Assembly (NCBI GenBank): GCA_963726405.1
Contig: CAVSCF010000005.1
Span: 682,001 to 746,000 of the forward strand
Length of the DNA stretch: 64,000 nt
Reading direction: 5' to 3'
Source: JAOUJD01 sp963726405
GTDB taxonomy: Bacteria; Pseudomonadota; Gammaproteobacteria; Burkholderiales; Burkholderiaceae_F
Shown: positions 1 to 8,494 of the stretch, in pieces
How the letters are laid out: each line of letters begins with the position of its first letter
Position numbering within the stretch: the first letter of the stretch is position 1
Translations under genes and position numbers: made by a program
Notes under the pieces: model-generated
What the model saw: the letters and a program-made list of their open reading frames with translations, nothing else
What the model was told of the DNA's origin: nothing
Databases searched by the model: none

Positions 1-1014
1 GTCGTCCAGCCGGTTGCCGGGCCGCAGGCGCGAGTACGGTCCCAGGCGGGCCCCCGCGCCGACGGTGGAGTCCTCGACATAGGTGAACGGCAGCAGCTCC
101 GTACCGGCACCGAACGAACAGTTGCGCAGCACGCAGTACGCGCCCACACGAACGCCGTCGCCGAGGACCACGCGGCCCTCGAGAACGCAGCCGACATCGA
201 TCGAGACCTCGGCGCCCGCGATCACCTCGCCGCGGACATCGAGCCGCGCCGGGTCCGCCAGTGTCACGCCGGCGTCCATCAGTGCGCGCGCAACGCGGCG
301 CTGCGCGATCCGCTCCACGGCCGCGAGTTGCTCCTTGCTGTTCACCCCGAGTGTTTCGTCGACGTCGGCGCTGCGGACTCCGGCCACGCGAACACCGTCT
401 TGCACCGCGCGGGCAATGACGTCCGTCAGGTAGTACTCGCCCTGCGCGTTGTCGTTCGACAGGGTCCGCAGCCAGGCCTTCAGGCGGGCGGTCGGCGCGA
501 CCACGATGCCGGTGTTGACCTCGTCAATGGCCTGTTCGGCCGCGCTGGCGTCCTTCTGCTCGACGATGCGAACGACGTCGCCTCGCTCGTTGCGGACCAC
601 CCGCCCGTAGCCGCTCGGGTCGGCCAGGCGCACCGTCAGCACGCCGACATCCCGCCCGGCCGCCTGGAGCAGGTGCCGAAGCGTCGTCGCGGTGATCAGC
701 GGCACGTCCCCGTAGAGAACCAATGTCGGGGTCGCATCGTCCAAGTGCGGAACGGCCTGCATCACCGCGTGACCGGTGCCCAATTGAGGCTCCTGCCGCA
801 CGAAGTGCAGGCCCTGTGTCTCGGGGAATGCTTCTTGCACGGTTGCGGCACCGTGGCCGATCACGACGGTGATGCTGGCCGCTTCCGTGCAGGCGCTCCG
901 CGCGGCGGCGATGACGTGCGCTAACATTGGCCGCCCCGCAACAGGGTGCAGCACCTTCGGCAGCGACGAGCGCATGCGCTTGCCCTGTCCGGCGGCGAGT
1001 ATCACGATATTCAT
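1..1014 (-). CDS. glmU: GlmU, N-acetylglucosamine-1-P uridyltransferase/acetyltransferase (3' end cut off)
   Basis: Bifunctional cytoplasmic enzyme that makes UDP-N-acetylglucosamine for peptidoglycan and LPS: it acetylates glucosamine-1-phosphate and then attaches UMP. The reverse-strand frame starts MNIVILAAGQGKRM, the nucleotidyltransferase signature with the UTP-binding loop. The pyrophosphorylase domain fills about the first 230 residues. After it come hexapeptide-repeat-like residues typical of the left-handed beta-helix acetyltransferase domain. Only 338 codons are inside the window; the family is usually about 455 residues, so roughly the last quarter lies beyond the left edge. The ATG at 1014 is chosen because the signature begins right at it. 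The start overlaps the divergent lipoprotein start by two bases, so the two genes share one promoter region. Confidence 0.95.
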   Translation of the reverse strand, partial: MNIVILAAGQGKRMRSSLPKVLHPVAGRPMLAHVIAAARSACTEAASITVVIGHGAATVQEAFPETQGLHFVRQEPQLGTGHAVMQAVPHLDDATPTLVLYGDVPLITATTLRHLLQAAGRDVGVLTVRLADPSGYGRVVRNERGDVVRIVEQKDASAAEQAIDEVNTGIVVAPTARLKAWLRTLSNDNAQGEYYLTDVIARAVQDGVRVAGVRSADVDETLGVNSKEQLAAVERIAQRRVARALMDAGVTLADPARLDVRGEVIAGAEVSIDVGCVLEGRVVLGDGVRVGAYCVLRNCSFGAGTELLPFTYVEDSTVGAGARLGPYSRLRPGNRLDD

Positions 1015-1933
1015 GGCGCGCGGAGGTCCTCGATTGCGCTTCGATTCTAGATCACCGACTCTATTCGGCCGTGGCCAGCGCCTGCTGGTGTTGGGCCTGT
1101 TCGTCCTGCTTATCGCGGCTTGCAGCACGATCAAGCTGGGCTACAACCACGCCGACACCGTGCTGCTGCACACGCTCGACCGCTACGTGGCCTTGACCGC
1201 CGAGCAGGAGCACATGGTGCGCCAGCGCGTGGGGTCATTGATGGCCTGGCACCGCGCGACCCAGCTCTCCGACTACGCCGCCTTCATTCAGCACACCCGC
1301 AGCCGCCTCGACGGCGACGTCACGCAGGCGGAGGTGATCGACTTCACAGAAGGACTGAATGCTCGTCTGGCCACCCTCGGCGAGCATGCGGCGCCCGATG
1401 CCGCGGCGCTGACCCTCACGCTGACACCGGCGCAGGTGGACCAGGTGGAACGCAAGCTCGTCGACGAGAACGCCAAGGCGCGCAAGGACTCGGCGCGCGA
1501 ACTGAAGCAGGCCGTGGACGAGCGCGCGAAGAAGTACGCCGAGCGGTCCGAGTTCTGGCTGGGCAAGCTCAACGAGCAGCAGATGCAGATCGTGCGCGCT
1601 TCGCTCGCCAACCGGCCGGTCGATTCGCTCTACTGGCTGGAGGCGCGCGAGCGCCGGACCCGCAGCCTGGTGGCCTTGCTCCGCAGGATCCAGGCCGAGC
1701 GCCCCTCCGAAGAAACCGCCGCGAACTGGTTCCGCGCGTATTTCCGTGAACTGGCGAAGCCATCGAACGCGGACCAGCGTGCGCGCGCCGACGCGTTCAG
1801 GCGCGAGAACGCCGAGCTCGTCGCGCAGCTCATGAAGAGCGCCTCGCCACAGCAGCGCGCCAACCTCGATCGCCGTCTCGCGGGCTTCGCGACGGAGTTC
1901 GTCCAGCTCGCCGCGCGGGGCAGCGCGGGCTGA
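1013..1933 (+). CDS. DUF6279-family lipoprotein
   Basis: Putative outer-membrane or periplasmic lipoprotein of unknown function. From ATG 1013 there is a basic N-terminus, a hydrophobic stretch (LLVLGLFVLLIAAC) and a lipobox Cys whose codon starts at 1121, followed by STIKLGYNHAD, which I recognise as the start of the DUF6279 family. The rest is about 270 residues of mostly charged, helical sequence without further membrane segments. A GTG at 1088 is an alternative start but would leave a very short signal sequence. The gene is one of the few plus-strand genes in the window and is divergent from glmU. No function can be inferred from context. Confidence 0.85.
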   Translation: MARGGPRLRFDSRSPTLFGRGQRLLVLGLFVLLIAACSTIKLGYNHADTVLLHTLDRYVALTAEQEHMVRQRVGSLMAWHRATQLSDYAAFIQHTRSRLDGDVTQAEVIDFTEGLNARLATLGEHAAPDAAALTLTLTPAQVDQVERKLVDENAKARKDSARELKQAVDERAKKYAERSEFWLGKLNEQQMQIVRASLANRPVDSLYWLEARERRTRSLVALLRRIQAERPSEETAANWFRAYFRELAKPSNADQRARADAFRRENAELVAQLMKSASPQQRANLDRRLAGFATEFVQLAARGSAG

Positions 1934-1966
1934 TATCGCGCGGGCGGAGCCGGTCCGCGGGGCCGC

Positions 1967-3427
1967 TCAGCGATGCGCGTGTGAGTGCTCGCCGTGCCGC
2001 GCCGTGTGGGCGCGGTAGGCGTGATTTCCGGTGGTCGGCACCAGCGATCCGATCACCATTCCCGCGCCGGCCAGCAGGAAACCGCCGAGCACCGATGGGA
2101 ATACCTCGCCGAGCGGCGTGTACTCGAGCAGGCCCCACGCCGTCATGCCGAGGACGATCGACCAGATGGCACCCTGGCGCGTCGACCGCTTCCAGTACAG
2201 CCCGCACACGAGGGGCCAGAAGGCACCGACCACCGGGAACTGGTACGCCTTCGACACCAGCTCGTAGATCGGCGTGCCTTCCATGATGATCGAGTAGGCG
2301 AGAACGCAGGCGGTGAAGACGACCACCGTGACGCGCATGTAGCGCAGCGCGTGCTTGTCGTTCATCGTCATGAAGTTCTTCAGAACGTTCTCCACGAACG
2401 TGGTCGACGGCGCGAGCAGGGTGGCCGAAGCGGTGGACATGATCGCCGACAGCAGGGCGCCGAAGAAAAACACCTGCAGCCACACCGGCATGCGGTCCAT
2501 CACGAGCGTCGGCAGGATCCGCTGCGAGTCGTCCTTCAGCAGGCCGTTGGCGGCGTCCGGCATGATCAGGAACGCGGACACGCCGATGAACATCGGCACG
2601 AGCGCGAACAGCGTGTACGAGATGCCGCCGATGATGGGCCCCTTGACCGCGATGTCCGCGGTCTTCGCCGACATCACGCGCTGGAAGACGTCCTGCTGGG
2701 GGATCGAGCCGATCATGATCGTGATCGCCGCCCCCAGCCAGAACAGCCAGCCGTGCAGGCCACTGTCCGGGAAGAAGCGGAACATGTCGCGCGACTGGGC
2801 GTACTCGACGACCCGGCCGACCCCGCCCGCGTGTTCAGCGGCGAACACCGCGATGAGCGAGAGGCCGACGACGATGATGATCATCTGGAAGAAGTCGGTC
2901 AGCGCCACGGACCACATGCCGCCGAACAGCGTGTAGACGAGCACGATGAGCGTGCCCATCGTCATGCCGGTGGCGACCGAGATGGAGCCCACCGACAGGA
3001 GGTTGAACACCAGGCCCAGCGCGGTGATCTGCGCGGCGACCCAGCCGAGGTAGGAGATCAGGATGACGATCGAACTGAAGATCTCCACGCCCCGCCCGTA
3101 CCGCTTGCGATAGAAGTCGCCGATCGTCAGCAGGTCCATGTTGTAGAGCTTGCGGGCGAAGAACGCGCCGACCAGGATCAGGCACATGCCGGCGCCGATC
3201 GGGTCTTCCACCGTCTTCTGGAAGCCGCCCTCGACGAACTTGCTCGGGATGCCGAGCACCGTTTCCGATCCGAACCACGTCGCGAACGTTGTCGCGATGA
3301 TCACGGGCAGCGGCAGCGAGCGGCCCGCGACAGCGTAATCCGAGGTGTTCTTCACCCGCGTGGCGGCGTAAAGACCGATGGCGATCGACGCCAGCAGGTA
3401 AAGGGCGATGAAGGCGATCAGCGTCAT
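1967..3427 (-). CDS. Sodium:solute symporter (SSS family)
   Basis: Inner-membrane secondary transporter of the SSS family (PutP/PanF-like), expected to couple solute uptake to the sodium gradient. The 486-residue protein is hydrophobic from its first residues (MTLIAFIALYLLASIAIGLY) and has many membrane spans. Family-like motifs include YAVAGRSLPLPVIIATTFATW early on and QQDVFQRVMSAKTA around the middle, matching the conserved 'QR' segment of SSS carriers. The C-terminus is His-rich and cytosolic-looking. The substrate cannot be assigned from sequence. The gene stands alone, 42 bp upstream of the TPMT-like gene's stop in the same direction, and may be co-transcribed with it. Confidence 0.9.
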   Translation of the reverse strand: MTLIAFIALYLLASIAIGLYAATRVKNTSDYAVAGRSLPLPVIIATTFATWFGSETVLGIPSKFVEGGFQKTVEDPIGAGMCLILVGAFFARKLYNMDLLTIGDFYRKRYGRGVEIFSSIVILISYLGWVAAQITALGLVFNLLSVGSISVATGMTMGTLIVLVYTLFGGMWSVALTDFFQMIIIVVGLSLIAVFAAEHAGGVGRVVEYAQSRDMFRFFPDSGLHGWLFWLGAAITIMIGSIPQQDVFQRVMSAKTADIAVKGPIIGGISYTLFALVPMFIGVSAFLIMPDAANGLLKDDSQRILPTLVMDRMPVWLQVFFFGALLSAIMSTASATLLAPSTTFVENVLKNFMTMNDKHALRYMRVTVVVFTACVLAYSIIMEGTPIYELVSKAYQFPVVGAFWPLVCGLYWKRSTRQGAIWSIVLGMTAWGLLEYTPLGEVFPSVLGGFLLAGAGMVIGSLVPTTGNHAYRAHTARHGEHSHAHR

Positions 3428-3469
3428 GTCGGTTCCGCCCGGGTGGCGGCACGCGGGAAGTGCCGCGAA

Positions 3470-4123
3470 TTATGAAGCAACGCTCCGCGGGACGGCGGCA
3501 CCCGCGTCGTCGAAGCGCCGCCACAGCATCCAGTGCTCGTGCCGCGCGAACACCGGAATCGACTCGTCCTGTGGCACCTTGTCGTCCGCCTCGAGGCGGA
3601 AACCCGGGGCGAACAGCGCGTCGATTTCCGTTCGGTGCGCGGGGAAGGGCGGGCCTCGACGCGGCTCGTCCGCCCCGTTCTGGATGTAGAAGAAGCCGGC
3701 CAGAAGGCCCCCGGGACGAAGCAGGCGACGCACCGCGGTCCCGTACTCCGGCCAAAGCCGGTAGGGCAGCGCGCACAGCAGTGCCCGCTCGTAGATCCAG
3801 TCGATCTCGCGTTCCAGGGAAAAGAAGTCGGCCTGCACCAGCACGCGATCGGCGACGGCGTCGCCCAGCACCATGCGGGCACGCGCAAGGGCCTCGGGCG
3901 CGATGTCGATGGCCGTCACCTCGAAGCCCAGGGCGTCGAGGTAACCGGCCTCGTAGGCGCTGCCGCAACCCGGCACCAGCACACGCCGGCCGGGCCGGGC
4001 CACCTCAAGGAACCGCGCCAAGGCGGCCGGCACGCCCCGCGCGTCCCACGGCGTGAAGCCGGCGCGGTACCGCTCGTCCCAGAACGCGGACGTCGCCGGA
4101 TCGCGCGTGGAAAACTCGACCAT
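3470..4123 (-). CDS. TPMT-family SAM-dependent methyltransferase
   Basis: Soluble class I methyltransferase of the thiopurine S-methyltransferase superfamily (217 residues). It begins MVEFSTRDPATSAFWDERY, the usual 'W..RY' N-terminus of this family, followed by the SAM-binding loop VLVPGCGSAYEAGYLDALGF and the acidic motif AIDIAPEAL. Later come QADFF and LLRPGGLLAGFFY, corresponding to the post-motif strands. A longer open frame exists upstream, but it runs antisense into the neighbouring lipoprotein; ATG 4123 gives the family length. The stop of the upstream lipoprotein gene is 8 bp away, suggesting co-transcription. The natural substrate is unknown; bacterial relatives act on thiol, tellurite or selenium compounds. 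Confidence 0.85.
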   Translation of the reverse strand: MVEFSTRDPATSAFWDERYRAGFTPWDARGVPAALARFLEVARPGRRVLVPGCGSAYEAGYLDALGFEVTAIDIAPEALARARMVLGDAVADRVLVQADFFSLEREIDWIYERALLCALPYRLWPEYGTAVRRLLRPGGLLAGFFYIQNGADEPRRGPPFPAHRTEIDALFAPGFRLEADDKVPQDESIPVFARHEHWMLWRRFDDAGAAVPRSVAS

Positions 4124-4130
4124 CCGCCTC

Positions 4131-6179
4131 TCAGCGTCCGAGCCGCCGCACGAACCGGTCGTTCGGCGTGCCGCCGTGACGGCTGACATCGCGCAGAAGC
4201 ATCGCCCGCTCGGCGGCGAAATCGCCCGGCGAGCGCAGCGCCTGGATGCCCGCCGTGCCGGCGAGCGGCGCCGGCAGCGTGAGGTTGCTTGTCCAACTCT
4301 CGCCGGGGCGCATCTGGAGCGGGGGCGGCAGGCTCTGCACGGCATTCGGATTCGCGGCCAGCACCCACGGTGCGAGCTGGCCGACGACGAACTCGGCGCG
4401 CGGCTTCACCTTGGAATCCCCCACCCGGCCGCGCTGGCCCCAGCGGACCGTGAGGTTCGAACCGGTCGTCGTCGACGTGATCTTGTCCGTGAACGCGATG
4501 TCCCGTCGCCACTGATGATTGCGGGCCATCATGAACTCCTCGAACACCATGGCAATGTCTTCGCGCAGGGAGGGGTGGTAGGCGTATTCATCGGTTGCGC
4601 GATCCGGCGCGAAGAACGAGGCGACGGTGTCCGGCGTGTAGGTTCGCTGCAGCGGAGTCGCGGTGGCCCCGACGAATTTGACCTCGGCAAGGGCGCGCAT
4701 CTCCGCGCTCTGCAAGGTGAACGTCGGGTCCGAATTCAGCCGGTTGGACGGCAGGGTCCCGGCAGAGAACATCGGCTCGATGAAGCCCCACGCCGACAGC
4801 AACGGGTTGCTGTCCAGGCGCGTGCGCTCGACCGGTGGCAGGAAGTCCGAGGCGTGCCCGAGTTCGTGGTACAGCAGCCATCCTGCCTCGGCGAGCAGGT
4901 AACTCTGGTCGCGACCGATGCGCGAATCGGCGGGAAAGTTGATGAAGATGCTCTGCGTCGCCCCGTCGGCCGTGCTGGTGTAGCGCCAGGCACCGGAATA
5001 GGCCAGGTCGCGGTCGAAGTCCGACCGGAAATCGGGCGTCTCGTCGATGACGTCGCGCTGCTCGGCGGTGAGCCAGAAATTGTCGGCGTCCAGATAGATC
5101 GCGCCGGTCAGCGCGTAATAGAAGCTGGGCCGCACGTGGGCCCCGATCACGATCGCGGTCACGCCGTTGAACAGTCGCTTCAGGTCGTCGTTGCCGTTCA
5201 ACTGCGTCGTCAGGAAGTCCTCGAACGCCCTTCCCATCCAGTCATGCGACACGACCACCCGATCCATGATCTGGCTGACGGTCGGCACGGCGCCGCGGGT
5301 GGTCTGATGCAGGAACGGCAGCGATGACAGCGGACACAGGTTTGCCCCGGCGCCGAAATACTGAAGGTTCGCTTCGTACGTGCAGCGCACGAGCATGGCC
5401 GCGAACGGCCCGTTGGCGCGATACGGATAGACGCGCGACACGTGCGATTCGCTGAAGACGTACGGGCCGGTGTTCGACGGATCGGCGGGGGCCTGCGTGT
5501 ACGCCTCCACCAGCACCATGACGTCGTCGCTGTCGGTTGCGCCCGAGGCGGCCTGCTTCGTCACGCGGAACACGAGGGCCGTATCCCGGGTCACCTGCGG
5601 AGCGGTGAAGAGCAAACGGTTCTGATCCGTGTTCGTCGTGTCGATCGTCGCTGTCGGGCCGGCCACCTGCGTCCACCGGATCGATTCGTCCGCTGCCGCC
5701 GAGGGCCACGCCCGCAGCGACATCCTGCCTCCCTGGCGCACGGCCTGGTCGACGCGCGCATGCACCACCACGCCATTCAAGGCCGGCGGTGGCGAGGCGA
5801 CCGTGCCCACGCTCGCGCCTCGCACGGCGCCGGTTGCATCGACGAACGTGACCAGGAACGCGTACGTGCCGGCAGCCGGCGGCTCGAAGCTGATCGCCTG
5901 GCTCTTCGCGGAGAGCAAGGTGACCGGCTGACCGGCGGTCTGCGTCCATTGAACGTTCGTGATTGGCCCGGCGCATCCGGCGATCACGGCTCCGGCCGCC
6001 TTGTTGACCGTCGCAGTCGCATCCGCAATCGCGGAAAACGCTTCCGTTCCGGTGCACGTCGGCGATGGACCGACCGGCGGCACGGGCGACGGAGCGCCGC
6101 CACCGCCGCCGCCCCCACCGCAACCCGCAAGGGCGCCGACGACGATTGCGGCAACGAGGAACGAGGACCTGGATTTCAT
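4131..6179 (-). CDS. Large lipoprotein with HExxH zinc-peptidase-like motif
   Basis: I do not recognise a named family. The 682-residue protein has a lipoprotein signal peptide (MKSRSSFLVAAIVVGALAGC) followed immediately by a run of glycines and a Pro-rich linker, as in exported tethered lipoproteins. Residues about 45-230 look like one or two Ig/PKD-type beta domains (for example GTYAFLVTFVDATGAVRGA). The C-terminal half contains YHELGHASDF with His438-Glu439...His442, the zincin metallopeptidase signature. A third zinc ligand was not identified. A cell-surface or periplasmic zinc peptidase is an inference from that motif alone. It lies upstream of the TPMT-like gene and downstream of ubiB, all on the minus strand. 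Confidence 0.75.
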   Translation of the reverse strand: MKSRSSFLVAAIVVGALAGCGGGGGGGGAPSPVPPVGPSPTCTGTEAFSAIADATATVNKAAGAVIAGCAGPITNVQWTQTAGQPVTLLSAKSQAISFEPPAAGTYAFLVTFVDATGAVRGASVGTVASPPPALNGVVVHARVDQAVRQGGRMSLRAWPSAAADESIRWTQVAGPTATIDTTNTDQNRLLFTAPQVTRDTALVFRVTKQAASGATDSDDVMVLVEAYTQAPADPSNTGPYVFSESHVSRVYPYRANGPFAAMLVRCTYEANLQYFGAGANLCPLSSLPFLHQTTRGAVPTVSQIMDRVVVSHDWMGRAFEDFLTTQLNGNDDLKRLFNGVTAIVIGAHVRPSFYYALTGAIYLDADNFWLTAEQRDVIDETPDFRSDFDRDLAYSGAWRYTSTADGATQSIFINFPADSRIGRDQSYLLAEAGWLLYHELGHASDFLPPVERTRLDSNPLLSAWGFIEPMFSAGTLPSNRLNSDPTFTLQSAEMRALAEVKFVGATATPLQRTYTPDTVASFFAPDRATDEYAYHPSLREDIAMVFEEFMMARNHQWRRDIAFTDKITSTTTGSNLTVRWGQRGRVGDSKVKPRAEFVVGQLAPWVLAANPNAVQSLPPPLQMRPGESWTSNLTLPAPLAGTAGIQALRSPGDFAAERAMLLRDVSRHGGTPNDRFVRRLGR

Positions 6180-6248
6180 GAGTAGGACTCCGAGTGCCTG
6201 AAGAACGATGGAAACCGGACGAGCACGGGCAGGAGCGATCGCCGCCGC

Positions 6249-7799
6249 TCAGGCCTTCAGCACCGCCCATCCGGCCAGGGCGACGACGATCATCAGCAAA
6301 ACTGTGGCGGCCGCGTACCAGCGATTGGTCAGTCCCTGCTCGCGCCGCAGGGCACGCACTTCGTCGATCAGCCGGTCGGCGTCCTGGTGGCGGGTAAGCG
6401 CTCCGTGAACGAGGCGCGGAAGCTGCGGCAGCAGGAAACTCCACTGCATCGCTTCGCGGCGGATGCGCGCTTCCATCCCGCTCAGGCCGACCTGCTCTTC
6501 CATCCAGCGCTCGAGGAAGGGCTTGGCCGTCTTCCACAGGTCGAGGTCGGGGTCGAGTTGCCGCCCGAGCCCTTCGACGTTGAGCAATGTCTTCTGCAGC
6601 AGGACCAGTTGCGGCTGGATCTCGATGTTGAAGCGGCGCGACGCCTGGAACAGTCGCAGCAGCACCATGCCGAGCGAGATGTCCTTCAGCGGCTTGTCGA
6701 AGACCGGCTCGAGGACCGCCCGCACCGCATTTTCGAGCTCGTCGACCCGGGTGCCGTCCGGCACCCAGCCGGACTCGACGTGCAGTTCCGCCACCCGCTT
6801 GTAGTCGCGCCGGAAGAAGGCGAGGAAATTCTGGGCGAGGTAGTTCTTGTCGGTTTCGGTCAGCGTCCCGACGATGCCGTAGTCGAGCCCGATGTACTTG
6901 TTGAACTGGTCGCCGTTGATCCCGACGAGGATGTTCCCCGGGTGCATGTCGGCGTGGAAGAACGCGTGGTCGAACACCTGCGTGAAGAACAGCGTGACTC
7001 CGTCGCGGGACAGCTTCTTGATGTCGAGGCCCGCCTCCTTCAGGCGTTCGATCTGGCTGACCGGAATGCCGTGCATCCGCTCCATCACGAGCACGTTGTC
7101 GGCGCAGTAGTCGAAGTACATCTCGGGGACGACGAGGAGCTTCGAGCCGGCAAAGTTGCGACGCAGCTGGGACGCATTCGCCGCCTCGCGCATCATGTCG
7201 AGTTCGTCGTGCAGGTACTTGTCGAACTCGGCGACGACATCCCGCGGCCGCAGGCGCTTGCCGTCGCGCCAGAGCCGTTCGACCAGCGACGCGCCCGTTT
7301 CCAGCAGCGCCAGATCCCTGTCGATCGCGCGGAGCATGTTCGGACGCAGCACCTTGACGGCCACGTCCTTGCCGGCGTGCGGCCCGTCCTTCAGGACAGC
7401 GAAGTGGACCTGGGCGATGGACGCAGAGGCGACGGGTTGACGCTCGAAATCCGTGAAGACGGCGTCGAGAGGACGACCTAGCCCGCGCTCGATCTCGCGG
7501 ATGGCCACATCGGACGGAAACGGCGGCACGCGATCCTGCAGCTTGGCGAGTTCATCCGCGACGTCGGCGGGCAACAGGTCGCGCCGTGTCGAGAGCACCT
7601 GCCCGAACTTCACGAAGATCGGACCGAGGTCCTCGAGGGCCCGCCGCAGGCGCACGGCGCGCGCTTCGGCCGGTCCGCGGCCGATGGTCCAGCTGACGAT
7701 GCGCACCAGCGCAGGACTGCGCAGGCTCGCGACGGCGATCTCGTCGAGGCGATAGCGCCAGACGACGGACAGGATGCGTAGCAGCCGGAAAAAGCGCAT
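6249..7799 (-). CDS. ubiB: UbiB, ubiquinone-biosynthesis ABC1/ADCK-type kinase
   Basis: Atypical membrane-associated protein kinase/ATPase required for ubiquinone synthesis, thought to help extract lipid intermediates for the Ubi complex. The 516-residue length matches the family. Diagnostic residues are the KxGQ motif (KFGQVLSTRRDLLPADVA, about residues 65-82), the basic segment VAVKVLRPN, and the catalytic-loop region HADMHPGN. The protein ends with a membrane segment (AAATVLLMIVVALAGWAVL), as UbiB proteins do. The start at 7799 gives MRFFRLLRIL, the expected N-terminus. It lies 32 bp downstream of ubiJ, in the order found in other proteobacterial ubiE-ubiJ-ubiB operons. Confidence 0.95.
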   Translation of the reverse strand: MRFFRLLRILSVVWRYRLDEIAVASLRSPALVRIVSWTIGRGPAEARAVRLRRALEDLGPIFVKFGQVLSTRRDLLPADVADELAKLQDRVPPFPSDVAIREIERGLGRPLDAVFTDFERQPVASASIAQVHFAVLKDGPHAGKDVAVKVLRPNMLRAIDRDLALLETGASLVERLWRDGKRLRPRDVVAEFDKYLHDELDMMREAANASQLRRNFAGSKLLVVPEMYFDYCADNVLVMERMHGIPVSQIERLKEAGLDIKKLSRDGVTLFFTQVFDHAFFHADMHPGNILVGINGDQFNKYIGLDYGIVGTLTETDKNYLAQNFLAFFRRDYKRVAELHVESGWVPDGTRVDELENAVRAVLEPVFDKPLKDISLGMVLLRLFQASRRFNIEIQPQLVLLQKTLLNVEGLGRQLDPDLDLWKTAKPFLERWMEEQVGLSGMEARIRREAMQWSFLLPQLPRLVHGALTRHQDADRLIDEVRALRREQGLTNRWYAAATVLLMIVVALAGWAVLKA

Positions 7800-7831
7800 A
7801 GCCGACGATTGTAGGGCCGGCTACTGCGCGC

Positions 7832-8416
7832 TCAGGAGGCGCGCGATGCGAGGTCGATCCGCTTCTCGAGCCGCGCAACATCGTCGCGCAGACGGGCAAC
7901 GTCCTGCACGAACGTCGCGATCTCGTCCCTCGCCACGATCATCGGGTTTTCGGTCACGACGTAATTGGCGGCGTTGTCGAGCATCCGCTCGGCGAGCTGG
8001 CGCCAGTGCGAGGCACTGAGGCGCATGAAGCCGACGATGCGTGTCGCAGCGGCGTCGCCCACGAAGCGCGAAAGCTCCTCCTCGGGCTCGGGCCGCAGGT
8101 TCTGGAGAACGAAGGAAAGCGCCTGCGCGAAGTCGGCGTCGCCTTGCAGGCGCACGTCGCGCGTGGCCGCCGGAGGATCGAGCAACGCGAACGGCAACGA
8201 CCCCAGTGCGAGGCCGATCGTGACCGCTGGCGCGCCTTCGGTACTCGGCTTCAGGGTCCCCTCGCCGGTGACGCCCCATTGCATCGAGAAGGGCGGGGCC
8301 TCGAACCGGACGGCGCGTCCGGCGAACGGGACAAGCTTCTCGCGCGCCCATGCCTCGCGAGCGAGCATGCGGTTGAGCACCGCCACCGACGCCTGATTCA
8401 TCCACTGATCGACCAT
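7832..8416 (-). CDS. ubiJ: UbiJ, SCP2-domain ubiquinone biosynthesis accessory factor
   Basis: Lipid-binding accessory protein of the Ubi complex (194 residues from ATG 8416). The central part (VRFEAPPFSMQWGVTGEGTLKP onward) reads as an SCP2 sterol-carrier-like domain, and the C-terminus is a coiled-coil-like stretch (VARLRDDVARLEKRIDL), both features of UbiJ. A TTG at 8437 opens the frame further upstream, but that extension runs into the terminator of the preceding gene, so ATG 8416 is preferred. Position between ubiE and ubiB supports the call. A rho-independent terminator lies directly upstream, so ubiJ-ubiB may have their own promoter or depend on readthrough. Confidence 0.85.
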   Translation of the reverse strand: MVDQWMNQASVAVLNRMLAREAWAREKLVPFAGRAVRFEAPPFSMQWGVTGEGTLKPSTEGAPAVTIGLALGSLPFALLDPPAATRDVRLQGDADFAQALSFVLQNLRPEPEEELSRFVGDAAATRIVGFMRLSASHWRQLAERMLDNAANYVVTENPMIVARDEIATFVQDVARLRDDVARLEKRIDLASRAS

Positions 8417-8435
8417 GGGGCGAAGTGTAGTGGGC

Positions 8436-8465
8436 AAAAAGAAGGGGCGCCCTCGGGCGCCCCTT
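8436..8465 (-). terminator. Rho-independent terminator after the Tim44-domain gene
   Basis: On the minus strand the 10-bp stem AAGGGGCGCC/GGCGCCCCTT closes a four-base loop and is followed by C then TTTTT. It sits 30 bp after the stop of the Tim44-domain gene and 20 bp before the ubiJ start, so it separates ubiE-Tim44 from ubiJ-ubiB. Confidence 0.8.
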
Positions 8466-8494
8466 GCCGCTCGCGACTGCGTGTAGTCGCGTCG

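Noticed and set aside
1985..3475. 496-residue plus-strand frame across the sodium symporter
   Set aside because: His/Asp/Arg-rich antisense of the hydrophobic symporter.
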